A stretch of 30,648 bases of DNA, from the NCBI GenBank assembly GCA_003242645.1, contig QGVC01000008.1, positions 1 to 30,648 on the forward strand. The letters are read 5' to 3'. Both the position numbers and the translations under genes were made by a program. Shown piece by piece: positions 15,774 to 23,750 of this stretch. Each line of letters opens with the position of its first letter. Positions within the stretch are counted from its first letter, which is position 1. Below the pieces are notes generated by a model. The model did no database searches. It worked only from the letters and a program-made list of their open reading frames with translations, and had not been told where the DNA came from. This stretch comes from Pseudomonadota bacterium (GTDB taxonomy: Bacteria > Pseudomonadota > Alphaproteobacteria > Rhizobiales > Hyphomicrobiaceae).

Positions 15774-16658
15774 GTGGGTCATGACATCGGCATCATCGGT
15801 CTAGGCGTTCTCGGCTCCGCCATAGCCAAGAATATGGTGGCGGGGGCTAAATCGGTGCTCGGGTTCGACCGAGCAGAGTCGGCGCGTGAGGTAGCCGCAG
15901 CCGACGGCGTGATCTTAGCCGAAAGCAATTCGGACGTAGCGCGCAATTGCTCGATCGTCCTCACCTGCCTGCCGAATGCCGCAGCCGTCCTGGATGTTGC
16001 CCAGGAAATCGCCAGCGTAGCCAACGAAGGCCAGATTGTCGTCGAGATGAGCACCTTGTCGATTGCCGACAAGGAAGCCGCACGGACCATCCTCGAAGCA
16101 GGAGGGAGGCACGTCCTCGATTGCCCCGTGAGCGGCAATCGCATCATGGCTTTGGGTAGAGGATTGACGGCATTTTGCAGTGGCACGCAGGAGGACTTCG
16201 AGCGGGTGCGCGAAACATTGCTGACGTTCTGCAAGAAAGTGCATTACGTCGGCCCGTTTGGAAACGGAACGAAAGTAAAGCTCTGCGGCAATATTCTAAA
16301 TCTTGTGCACAATACGGTTGCAGCTGAGGCGATGGTGCTTGCCATCAAATCTGGCTTAGACCCGAGAATGTTTTGGGAGGTTATTTCGGGAAGCGGCTCC
16401 AGCTCTGCGATGTTCGAGGTTCGCGGCCGGCTGATGGCCGAAAACAATTATGCCGTCGAGGGTATGAACTTTTCCATTCCGCTTAAGGATTCGCGTATTA
16501 TTTCCGAGCATGCTGCGTCGCTCGGGGTTCCGATCCCGCTTTATCACACGGCCTTGCAGTTCTATCACGCTGCCGTTGCTCAGGGCATGGCGCACCTTGA
16601 TGCTGCTGCCGTGTGCCGGGTGATGGAGAGGCTCGCCAACTGCGAGCGCCCGAGATGA
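15774..16658 (+). CDS. Beta-hydroxyacid dehydrogenase family, copy 3
   Basis: A 294-residue NAD(P)-dependent dehydrogenase. The Rossmann motif is GLGVLG (9-14) and strand 2 ends FDRAES, an aspartate suggesting NAD. The substrate motif is DCPVSGN at 116-122, close to the classical form but with Asn for the last Gly. The catalytic Lys is K169 in GTKVKLCGNIL. The start is the GTG preceded by GGGGAGGAGA; an ATG-started upstream extension of 32 residues does not resemble the family and is rejected. The gene precedes tctB by 121 bases on the same strand, so it may be co-transcribed with the TctBAC carboxylate importer, pointing to an imported hydroxy acid or its product as substrate. Confidence 0.85.
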   Translation: MGHDIGIIGLGVLGSAIAKNMVAGAKSVLGFDRAESAREVAAADGVILAESNSDVARNCSIVLTCLPNAAAVLDVAQEIASVANEGQIVVEMSTLSIADKEAARTILEAGGRHVLDCPVSGNRIMALGRGLTAFCSGTQEDFERVRETLLTFCKKVHYVGPFGNGTKVKLCGNILNLVHNTVAAEAMVLAIKSGLDPRMFWEVISGSGSSSAMFEVRGRLMAENNYAVEGMNFSIPLKDSRIISEHAASLGVPIPLYHTALQFYHAAVAQGMAHLDAAAVCRVMERLANCERPR

Positions 16659-16779
16659 AGCAGGGAACTCGTATCGGAGAGACGGTTCTGGGAGCTCTCT
16701 TTCAGATGAGAGTGACCTCAACCCCTAGGAATCGCCATGCTGCGGTCTAATGGGTCATCGCCGTAGCGGGGAGGAAAGC

Positions 16780-17286
16780 ATGACGAAAGAGAGTGAGGGC
16801 GGCGGAATTTTGGAAAAACTGAATTTCAATAGTGCCGCGGCGCTCATCTCCATCGCTCTGGGCATCACCATTTTCGCTTTGATCCCTCATCAGGTCGAGG
16901 AGCCGCCGGTTTTCTTCGGACAGAGCAGCTCGGGAATAAGCCCGAAACTCTTTCCACAGATCGCCGCCGTAGGCCTAATCGTGATTGGGATCGCCTACTT
17001 CTTCACGAGCTTTCGAATGAACGAGCCCAATGGATTTCTAGAGCTGCCAACCTCTGCTTACGTGAACCTCGCTGTAGCCGTGGCCGCCATGATCGCCTAC
17101 GTCACGCTGCTTCTGCCGCTTGGTTATGCTCTTTCCAGCGCGCTCGTTGCGGTCGCGTTCTCAGTCTACTACGGCTCACGCAATTTGTTGGGAATTGCAC
17201 TCGTCGGCATCGGTGCTCCCTTCGCGATTTATTATCTGTTCACGCGGGTCCTGTCCGTTTCTTTGCCGCCGCTCCCCTGGGGATGA
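16780..17286 (+). CDS. tctB: Tripartite tricarboxylate transporter small membrane subunit TctB
   Basis: A 168-residue membrane protein with four hydrophobic segments (about 18-36, 64-82, 98-116 and 120-160, the last divided by a short polar loop). The segment FFGQSSSGISPKLFPQIAAVGL matches the conserved G-x-x-P-x-x-f-P stretch of the TctB family. The ATG follows GGGGAGGAAAG at good spacing; the longer upstream frame is rejected. It is followed after three bases by tctA. TctB pairs with TctA to form the membrane part of a TctABC secondary transporter that takes a carboxylate from the periplasmic binding protein TctC. The specificity cannot be read from TctB. Confidence 0.88.
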   Translation: MTKESEGGGILEKLNFNSAAALISIALGITIFALIPHQVEEPPVFFGQSSSGISPKLFPQIAAVGLIVIGIAYFFTSFRMNEPNGFLELPTSAYVNLAVAVAAMIAYVTLLLPLGYALSSALVAVAFSVYYGSRNLLGIALVGIGAPFAIYYLFTRVLSVSLPPLPWG

Positions 17287-17289
17287 GCC

Positions 17290-18780
17290 ATGCTTGACTT
17301 GCTCTCACAAGCGGCGCTGATGCTGATGCGGCTCGACGTCATCCTCATGATCGCTGCCGGCATGTGCCTGGGAATACTCGTCGGCGCATTGCCAGGCTTT
17401 ACGACGGTCATGGCGATGGCGATCGTGCTCCCGATCTCCTTTTTTCTCGAGCCGATCCTCGGCATCCCATTTTTGATAGGAGTTTATAAGGGCGGCATCT
17501 TTGGCGGAAGCATACCGGCGATTCTGGTGAGCATCCCAGGGACTGGAGCTGCCATTGCAACCACTTTCGACGGACCCGCTCTGACGCGAAAAGGGCAATC
17601 GCGCAAGGCCCTCGAGATGGCGCTGGTAGCCTCGGCCATCGGTGATTTCCTTTCATCATTCGCGACAGTCGCAATTATCGGCCCCATTGCGATGATTGCC
17701 CTGATGATCGGGCCACCCGAGATCGCGGCCATTCTCATCTTGAGCCTGCTGATCATTGTGGTCACGAGCTCCGGGAATTTCTTCAAGAATATGCTGATGC
17801 TGCTGATTGGTGCGCTTCTGGCTATGATCGGGCAGGATCCGATCGGCGCTATGGTTCGCTTCGACTTCGGTTTCCATGCGCTCCAGGCGGGAATCGATTT
17901 GCTGCCGCTCGTGATTGGGCTGTTTGCCATTCCCGAAATTTTGCTTGCCATGGAGCGGAGGGAGAGCTCAATCGTGGCCGGCGCGAGTACCCGTCCCGAG
18001 GGGGATCGGTTGCGATGGGCGGACCTTAGGCCCTGCTTGCGGACGATTTTCCGCTCGACGGCATTAGGGGGAGTGATCGGCGCGATTCCGGGCGTCGGGC
18101 AGGTCGTAGCCGCGATCATGGGTTATTCCGCTGCCAAGAATGCCTCCAAGCATCCCGAGCGGTTTGGCAAGGGGGAGCTGGAGGGCGTGGCTGCCCCGGA
18201 GGCTGCGAACAATGCGGTGAATGGGCCGACCATGGTGCCGCTCCTCACACTCGGCATTCCCGGGGACAACATCACCGCAATTATGCTGGGAGCGTTCGTT
18301 GCGCAGGGGCTGCGGCCGGGACCGCAACTCTTTCAGGAGCAAGGGGCGCTTGTCTATGCAATCTTGTTCTCAATGCTGATTGCCTGTGTTCTGCTGCTGA
18401 TGATCGGCTATGTGCTGACACCCGTATTTGCGCGACTGGTTACGATAAACAAGGCATACCTTGTGCCGCTCATGCTGCTGTTCGCCGTAGCGGGCACGTA
18501 TGTCTATCGCTCCAATCCGATGGACCTTTGGTTCATGATCGCGTTCGGCGTCTTTGGCTACTGCGCACGCAAGCTGAGCTTTGATGTCACGCCGCTGGTC
18601 ATGAGCTTCATCCTGATGCCGCCGCTAGAATATGCGGTCGGCCAATCGATGCTGCTCGCCCAGGACGATGTCTTCGGTTACCTCATTGGATCACGGCCGA
18701 TCACGGTGGCTGTGCTAGTCCTAATGCCGATCCTCATCTTTTGGATCGCATACCGCCAACGCGGACGGGCGTTGGCATAA
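17290..18780 (+). CDS. tctA: Tripartite tricarboxylate transporter large permease subunit TctA
   Basis: A 496-residue permease with about 12 membrane helices. Family signatures are clear: GALPGFTTVMAMAIVLP near the start, YKGGIFGGSIPAILVSIPGTGAA (about 59-81), GLFAIPEILLAMERR near 213-227, and the second repeat GVIGAIPGVGQVVAAIMGYSAAKN, followed by GIPGDNITAIMLGAF. The two glycine-proline-rich repeats form the proposed substrate path. The gene is three bases after tctB, and tctC follows after 82 bases, giving the order B-A-C. It moves the substrate delivered by TctC, driven by an ion gradient. Confidence 0.95.
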   Translation: MLDLLSQAALMLMRLDVILMIAAGMCLGILVGALPGFTTVMAMAIVLPISFFLEPILGIPFLIGVYKGGIFGGSIPAILVSIPGTGAAIATTFDGPALTRKGQSRKALEMALVASAIGDFLSSFATVAIIGPIAMIALMIGPPEIAAILILSLLIIVVTSSGNFFKNMLMLLIGALLAMIGQDPIGAMVRFDFGFHALQAGIDLLPLVIGLFAIPEILLAMERRESSIVAGASTRPEGDRLRWADLRPCLRTIFRSTALGGVIGAIPGVGQVVAAIMGYSAAKNASKHPERFGKGELEGVAAPEAANNAVNGPTMVPLLTLGIPGDNITAIMLGAFVAQGLRPGPQLFQEQGALVYAILFSMLIACVLLLMIGYVLTPVFARLVTINKAYLVPLMLLFAVAGTYVYRSNPMDLWFMIAFGVFGYCARKLSFDVTPLVMSFILMPPLEYAVGQSMLLAQDDVFGYLIGSRPITVAVLVLMPILIFWIAYRQRGRALA

Positions 18781-18862
18781 CGCATGCGTATGAGGAAAAG
18801 CGTGGCCGTGGTGACCTAGAGTGAGGAAGGAAACGCACAATTGCCAAGGAGGACTTCTCGTT

Positions 18863-19813
18863 ATGATACGTATAAGAAACATGTTAGCTCTCGCTGCCGC
18901 GATCCTCGGGCTCGCGGCCACACCGCTTGCCGCCCAGAGCTATCCAGAGCGGCCGATTTCGATGATCATTCCGCTGGGGGCTGGTGGCTCGCACGATCTT
19001 AATGCGCGCGTGATTACATCGGTGCTGCCGGAATACCTCGGCCAGCCAGTCGTGGTGCAGCTGATGCCAGGTGCCGGCGGCCAAACCGGGACAGCAGCGG
19101 CGGCTCAGGCGCAGCCAGACGGCTATACACTTCTGTTCACACACAACTTCATCGACCAATTGCAGCAGCACGTGGCCCGGCTTCCATATGATCCGAACAA
19201 GGCCTTCGTGACCGTTGCCCGGGTGAACACCGCCCAGCCGGTTCTGGTGGTGCGCAAGGACTCGCCGTTCAAGACCTGGGAGGAGCTGGTTGACTACGGC
19301 AAGAAGAATCCTGGCAAGCTGCGCTTCGGCCACAGCGGCAATTGGGGCGCCTTCATGGTGCCCGGATTGGCCTTGCTGAAGGAGGTAGACGTCAAAGCGA
19401 CGCTCATTCCATACCAAGGCGGCGGGCCTGTGATGCAGGCGCTGCTGGCCGGCGATGTCGACTTCACATTCGCATTCCCCTCCGTCCTTTCTGGCCAAGA
19501 TCTGCGTCCGCTGCTGATCGTTGGGGAGGAAAAGATCCTCGAGGGAGTGCCTACCACCACAGAGCTTGGCTTTACGACGGTGTCGGAGATTGGCGTCATG
19601 CACCGTCCCGTGTTGGCGCCGGCAGGAATTCCCGAGGATCGGCTCAAGAAGCTTCGCGAAGCTTTCAGCAAGCTCAACGAAAACAAAGTGTATAGGGAGT
19701 TGATGGACCGCTTGGGCGAGAACACGGCCTATATGGACGGCGAGAAATACGACGAGTTGCGTCGCCGGCAATCGGAAGAGTACAAGGCGCTGGTCGCTTC
19801 GTTCAAAGAATAA
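18863..19813 (+). CDS. tctC: Tripartite tricarboxylate transporter periplasmic binding protein TctC (Bug family)
   Basis: A 316-residue exported binding protein. The signal peptide (residues 1 to about 24, RNMLALAAAILGLAATPLAA) ends with the cleavage context LAAQS. The mature start SYPERPISMIIPLGAGGSHD is the classic Bug/TctC opening, and GAGGQTGTAAAAQAQPDGYTLL follows as the second ligand-carboxylate-binding loop; PYDPNKAFVTVARV and KKNPGKLRFGHSG are also typical. The ATG is preceded by AAGGAGGA at nine bases; an upstream in-frame start would bury the signal. As the receptor of the adjacent TctBA permease it defines specificity, most likely a mono- or dicarboxylate. Confidence 0.95.
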   Translation: MIRIRNMLALAAAILGLAATPLAAQSYPERPISMIIPLGAGGSHDLNARVITSVLPEYLGQPVVVQLMPGAGGQTGTAAAAQAQPDGYTLLFTHNFIDQLQQHVARLPYDPNKAFVTVARVNTAQPVLVVRKDSPFKTWEELVDYGKKNPGKLRFGHSGNWGAFMVPGLALLKEVDVKATLIPYQGGGPVMQALLAGDVDFTFAFPSVLSGQDLRPLLIVGEEKILEGVPTTTELGFTTVSEIGVMHRPVLAPAGIPEDRLKKLREAFSKLNENKVYRELMDRLGENTAYMDGEKYDELRRRQSEEYKALVASFKE

Positions 19814-19830
19814 TGCGACCTCGAGATAAG

Positions 19831-19857
19831 CAGTGGGCGGCCTAAGCCTGCCCACTG
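19831..19857. terminator. Bidirectional terminator between tctC and the convergent dehydrogenase
   Basis: CAGTGGGC (19831-19838) and GCCCACTG (19850-19857) form a perfect 8-base stem; inner GGC/GCC extend it with one bulged T. It fills the 47-base gap between two convergent genes, so it can serve both. No long T-run is present. Confidence 0.6.
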
Positions 19858-19860
19858 TAA

Positions 19861-20763
19861 TCACCCGTTTCCACTACACCTTCGAGAATGCATTTCGACC
19901 AAACGGTCATAATGCTCATAAAGGCGCGTGAAATCCTCTGAGGTCATGCCAAGCTGCCCGGCGATGGCGAGCAATTGAGAGGTGAGGGTAACGTAAGCGG
20001 AAGGCTGGCCGAGCTCGGAGAAGAGCTCGGCGGCCATCATCAAATCCTTTTGAAGATTACCCACGTGGGAGCGGCCATCGAATATGCCGGAAACAATATG
20101 GTCCGGAAAGCGCCGTTCACTGACGAAGCTGCGGGCATTGCCAGCATTGAGGACCTCGACGGCGCGGGCTAGGGGGATGCCTGCACGCTCGGCTGCTCGG
20201 CACCCTTCAGCCGTCGCAAGGAAAATCGTGTGGCAGATCATGTTGTGCACGAGCTTCATCGTGTGCCCCGTGCCAGATCCGCCGAGATGGAAGATCCGCG
20301 CAGCGATCTGATCGAGGATAGGCCGCGCCCGCTGAAACGCGATCTCGTCGCCGCCCACCATCAGCGTGAGCGTGCCCGCGGCTGCACCGGCCGCGCCACC
20401 CGTCATGCCGGCGTCGAGATAGGCGGCACCCGCCTGAGCCGCGCGTGAGGCAAGTGCACGGGTGGCCTTCGGATGGGAGGTGGTGAGGTCTACAAAAACG
20501 CGATCCGACGGCCCGCTAAGGAGCCCGGCACCGAAAAGCTCCGCGATCTGCGGGCTGCCGGGCACCACAAACAGGATGATCTCGCAGCTTGCCACAGCCT
20601 CCAGGCCGTATGCGACGTTTTCGGATAGGCCACAGGATGTCAGCGCATCGGCGTTGATGTCCCACGCCGCAGCGAGCAGACCGGCGCGGTCGAGGTTGCG
20701 TGCGATGCCGCGGCCCATGTTGCCGAGCCCGACAACGCCGCACCGATGCCGATTATTCGGCAT
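19861..20763 (-). CDS. Beta-hydroxyacid dehydrogenase family, copy 4
   Basis: A 300-residue NAD(P)-dependent dehydrogenase. The Rossmann motif is GLGNMG (12-17) and strand 2 ends AWDINAD, suggesting NAD. The substrate motif is unusual: DAGMTGGAAGAAAGTL from 117, in place of DCPVSGG. The catalytic Lys is K170 in GHTMKLVHN, with N174. This makes it the most divergent of the four copies at the substrate site. Its start overlaps the 3' end of the Gfo/Idh/MocA gene by 11 bases, so the two are translated from one message and probably act on the same compound. Its 3' end faces tctC across a terminator hairpin. Confidence 0.87.
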   Translation of the reverse strand: MPNNRHRCGVVGLGNMGRGIARNLDRAGLLAAAWDINADALTSCGLSENVAYGLEAVASCEIILFVVPGSPQIAELFGAGLLSGPSDRVFVDLTTSHPKATRALASRAAQAGAAYLDAGMTGGAAGAAAGTLTLMVGGDEIAFQRARPILDQIAARIFHLGGSGTGHTMKLVHNMICHTIFLATAEGCRAAERAGIPLARAVEVLNAGNARSFVSERRFPDHIVSGIFDGRSHVGNLQKDLMMAAELFSELGQPSAYVTLTSQLLAIAGQLGMTSEDFTRLYEHYDRLVEMHSRRCSGNG

Positions 20764-21841
20764 TCCGCTTGTTGGCCTCCGTCATATCGGCGAGCAACGC
20801 CAGTGACCGGTTGGACAGCGGCAAGTCCACCGGCTCGCCAATTTCGGCCGAGAGGTCCGCTGCGCGATAACATTCCATCACCATACGCGCGTGCTCCGGC
20901 GGAACCATCACGGGCCGGTCCCTCAGCACACATTCGAGGAAATGTATCGTCTCCGGACCCATCTGTCCGGCAAACACGTGGTCCACCTGCTCACCTGGCA
21001 TGGTCGACATGGGGAAGCGGGTGCCTTCATCGACGGTATTGAGCCACTTGTCCCTGTGTGTGTCGTCGAGGAAAAGAGCGCCCTCCGTTCCCGTGATCTC
21101 GATCCAGGTGGCGCAAAAATTCGGATAGCTTGGCGGCAGATTCCAGCCGCCGCCAATGACGACCAGTACGCCATTGTCCATGGTCACTGTCGTCCACATG
21201 GTATCGTAGGAGCCATTGATGTCCTTCATATATCCGTAGGCGCCCTGCGAGTAGACGCGGACCGGCTTGGCCGGCTCCAGCATCCAGAATACGAAATCGA
21301 GATCGTGGGTTGATTCCATCGCGGCGGGCGAAAGGCGAACGCGGGACGCGATCTTCTTGCCCAGGTTTCGCGACAGGTGCCGGCTGACCATGATGTTGAC
21401 CACACGGCCCAAGGTGCCGTCGGCGATCTTCTTCTTCGCGTAGGCGATCTTCGGGTTGAAGCGCTGAGAATAGCCGATTGTGAATTTGAGGCCGTTATCC
21501 CGTGCTATCTTGATCAGCTCGTCGGCCTCCCAGAACTCCATCGCAATCGGCTTCTCCAGAAGCACATGCTTGCCAGCCTTGAGGCAATCTCGCGCGATGG
21601 GGTAATGCGTGCCCTCTGGAGTTGTACAAATGTAGACCACGGAAATGTCTGGGTTACGGACAATATCTTGGTAGTCGAGAGTTGCAGTTGCCGGATTAGT
21701 AAGTTTGCGGACTTCCTCCAGCCGATCCGGGCGGATTTCGCAAATATGGAGCTTGTCGACCAGTGCTGACTTTGAAAGGGTCTCGGCGCGGATCCCACCG
21801 CACCAGCCAGTTCCGATGACGGCCACTTCGACTTGTTTCAC
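20753..21841 (-). CDS. Gfo/Idh/MocA family oxidoreductase
   Basis: A 362-residue NAD(P)-dependent enzyme. The N-terminal Rossmann domain shows GTGWCGG (10-16) in place of the usual G-x-G-x-x-G ending, and the family's EKP motif is present with K97 in HVLLEKPIAM. The catalytic His/Asp region is ESTHDLDFVFWML, which has the H-D arrangement typical of the C-terminal domain. Known relatives oxidise sugars, inositols, sugar acids or act as dihydrodiol dehydrogenases. The start is a GTG behind AAGAGGA; an upstream ATG would add 35 cysteine-rich residues unlike the family. The gene is divergent from the Ldh_2 gene across a 271-base gap. Substrate unknown. Confidence 0.87.
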   Translation of the reverse strand: MKQVEVAVIGTGWCGGIRAETLSKSALVDKLHICEIRPDRLEEVRKLTNPATATLDYQDIVRNPDISVVYICTTPEGTHYPIARDCLKAGKHVLLEKPIAMEFWEADELIKIARDNGLKFTIGYSQRFNPKIAYAKKKIADGTLGRVVNIMVSRHLSRNLGKKIASRVRLSPAAMESTHDLDFVFWMLEPAKPVRVYSQGAYGYMKDINGSYDTMWTTVTMDNGVLVVIGGGWNLPPSYPNFCATWIEITGTEGALFLDDTHRDKWLNTVDEGTRFPMSTMPGEQVDHVFAGQMGPETIHFLECVLRDRPVMVPPEHARMVMECYRAADLSAEIGEPVDLPLSNRSLALLADMTEANKRNAE

Positions 21842-22009
21842 GTTCGATCCTCTTGTGCAGGGATGGCAATCGGCATGGACCGGAGCGTCCGGCGCCGAAT
21901 ATCTATAACCGGACTTCACGAGCGGGCAACAATCCGATTGCTTCAAACCGATCTTGTCTTGGCATGCCGATGTGCTTCAGGAGTCATTGTTATTTCGATT
22001 GGGGAAGTG

Positions 22010-22036
22010 CACGCACCGACCCGGAGTCGGAGTGTG
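22010..22036. promoter_or_regulatory. Imperfect inverted repeat in a divergent promoter region (possible operator)
   Basis: CACGCACCGAC, a 5-base spacer, and GTCGGAGTGTG form an 11-5-11 inverted repeat with 9 of 11 matches (inner 5 perfect). It sits in the 271-base gap between the divergent Gfo/Idh/MocA and Ldh_2 genes, where a regulator controlling both would bind. Confidence 0.4.
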
Positions 22037-22112
22037 GAGTTGGGGTCTGCCAGCTGTACATTATCCGTCTGTGTTACTTTCCGATCGTCGCTAGCAGAAC
22101 GAAGGTGGGGAA

Positions 22113-23174
22113 ATGGCTGAGAGGGGTTTCCGTAAGGTGATGCCCGAACGTCTCAGGGAGTTCATCGCCGCCGTGCTCCGTGCCGAAGGGCTTCCTGATA
22201 ACGATGCGGCCACCGTGGCTTCATTGATGGTCGAGGCCGATTTGCTGGGCGGGGATGGGCACGGGATATTTCGGCTGCCGCAATATCTCAACAGACTCCG
22301 CGCGGGTGGGTTCAATGCCCGCCCGAACATCCGGATCGAGCGCGAGCGCGGCGCCACCGCCCTCGTGAACGGGGATAATGGTTTCGGTCACTTGGTGATG
22401 AATCGCTGCGCCGAAGAGGCGATTGCGCGAGCGCGCAAGTATGGCATCGGTTGGGTCGGGGCGCACCACTCCAATCACGCCGGTGTCGCGGGGATTTATG
22501 CGATGATGCCTCTAGCGCACGACATGATCGGCCTCTATGCGGCGGTGGGGAATGCCAATCATATGGCACCGTGGGGCGGCACGGAGCTTCTCTTGAGCAC
22601 GAACCCGATTGCCGTTGCCATCCCGGCCGCAGAAGGAACAAAGCCGGTTCTGCTCGATATGGCGACCACCGTCGCAGCCTATGGTAAGGTGAAACTCGCC
22701 GCTCAGAGGGGCGAGCCGATACCGGAAGGATGGATGATCGACAAAGACGGCAACCCGGTCACCGATCCCAGCAAAGCAGCGTCAGGCTCACTCCTGCCCA
22801 TCGGCGGCCCGAAAGGCTATGGACTGGCCCTTGTGTTAGGGCTCTTGGCAGGCACGCTCAATGGTGCCGCGATGGGCCGCGAGGTTATCGACTTCAACGC
22901 CGATGACCATTCCGTCACCAACACGGGGCAATTCATTGCCGCGATCGATATCGCGAGCTTCATTGACGTGAATACTTTCAAGCAGCAGGTAGCGCGAATT
23001 CTGGGCGAGATGAAAAGCTCGGCGTTACGCCCAGGTTTCACCGAGATCCGGATTCCGGGGGAGCGGGCCCTTTCCATTCGTGAGCAACGAATGTCTGAAG
23101 GTATTCCCATTGCACCGCCGTTGATGGAAAAGCTGAACGCGATTGCAGCATCATGCGGCGTGGATCCGCTTTGA
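22113..23174 (+). CDS. Ldh_2 family malate/L-lactate/ureidoglycolate-type dehydrogenase
   Basis: A 353-residue NAD(P)-dependent 2-hydroxyacid dehydrogenase of the Ldh_2 (YlbC/AllD/ComC/YiaK) family, which is unrelated to the Rossmann lactate dehydrogenases. Family blocks are GGDGHGIFRLPQYLNRL (46-62), VNGDNGFGH, AHHSNHAGVAGIYA (117-130, with the catalytic His candidate H122), LSTNPIAVAIPA and GGPKGYGLALVLGLLAG. Length is normal. The ATG follows GGTGGGGAA. Members reduce or oxidise 2-keto/2-hydroxy acids such as malate, sulfolactate, ureidoglycolate and 2,3-diketogulonate. A cupin gene follows after 17 bases. Together with TctBAC it supports hydroxy-acid catabolism. Confidence 0.92.
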   Translation: MAERGFRKVMPERLREFIAAVLRAEGLPDNDAATVASLMVEADLLGGDGHGIFRLPQYLNRLRAGGFNARPNIRIERERGATALVNGDNGFGHLVMNRCAEEAIARARKYGIGWVGAHHSNHAGVAGIYAMMPLAHDMIGLYAAVGNANHMAPWGGTELLLSTNPIAVAIPAAEGTKPVLLDMATTVAAYGKVKLAAQRGEPIPEGWMIDKDGNPVTDPSKAASGSLLPIGGPKGYGLALVLGLLAGTLNGAAMGREVIDFNADDHSVTNTGQFIAAIDIASFIDVNTFKQQVARILGEMKSSALRPGFTEIRIPGERALSIREQRMSEGIPIAPPLMEKLNAIAASCGVDPL

Positions 23175-23191
23175 AATGGGAGGGTGTTACT

Positions 23192-23611
23192 TTGCAACAA
23201 AAGCGCGCGATGGTTCGGAATGCCGACGCGATTGAGGTGTTCGACCGCGGCGGCGGCGTTGTCACGCGATTGTTCTGCAATAAGGCGATTTGCGGGGCAG
23301 ATGTGACTACGGGGACGACGACGCTACCTGTCGGCAAAAGCGTCCCGCTTCATTACCACAACTGCGATGAGCAAATCGTCATTCTGCAGGGCCGTGCCGA
23401 GGCCGAGTTTGGAGGCAAGCGCGTGCCCCTTGGTCCTATGGAAATCGCCTATATCCCGGCAGGCGAGGTGCATTGTTTTCACAATGTTGGGGATGAGCCG
23501 GTCCTTATGTTGTTCATCTATGACGCGGGCGAGGTGACACGCACCTTCGCGGCAACTGGGGAGACTGTGCCCCACCTCTCCCCAAGCGATCGGGCCCAAC
23601 CCGCGGGCTAA
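23192..23611 (+). CDS. Single-domain cupin protein
   Basis: A 139-residue cupin. Motif 1 is PLHYHNCDEQIVILQG with metal ligands H54, H56 and E60; motif 2 is IPAGEVHCFHNVGDEP with H94 (H97 nearby). The full G(X)5HXH(X)3E and G(X)5PXG(X)2H pattern argues for a metal-binding, possibly catalytic, protein. I chose a TTG start at 23192 because GGGAGGG lies seven bases before it; an ATG at 23210 is possible but lacks a ribosome binding site. It lies 17 bases behind the Ldh_2 gene in the same transcript. Function could be isomerase, epimerase or dioxygenase in the same pathway; nothing decides among them. Confidence 0.8.
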   Translation: MQQKRAMVRNADAIEVFDRGGGVVTRLFCNKAICGADVTTGTTTLPVGKSVPLHYHNCDEQIVILQGRAEAEFGGKRVPLGPMEIAYIPAGEVHCFHNVGDEPVLMLFIYDAGEVTRTFAATGETVPHLSPSDRAQPAG

Positions 23612-23750
23612 AGCCTTGGCTTGGCAGGCCACCGAGCTCCGGTCCGCCCTGAGTGCGTGCGGGTAATGAGTTCGATGGCCTGGCGAAGACAGAACGAGTG
23701 CCTTCCGGGAGTCAGGCTAGCCAGGTGTCTTCAGGTTTGACGGGGTGGCC

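Noticed and set aside
18884..19864. Minus-strand open frame of 326 codons
   Set aside because: It lies opposite tctC, which has a signal peptide and full family signatures.
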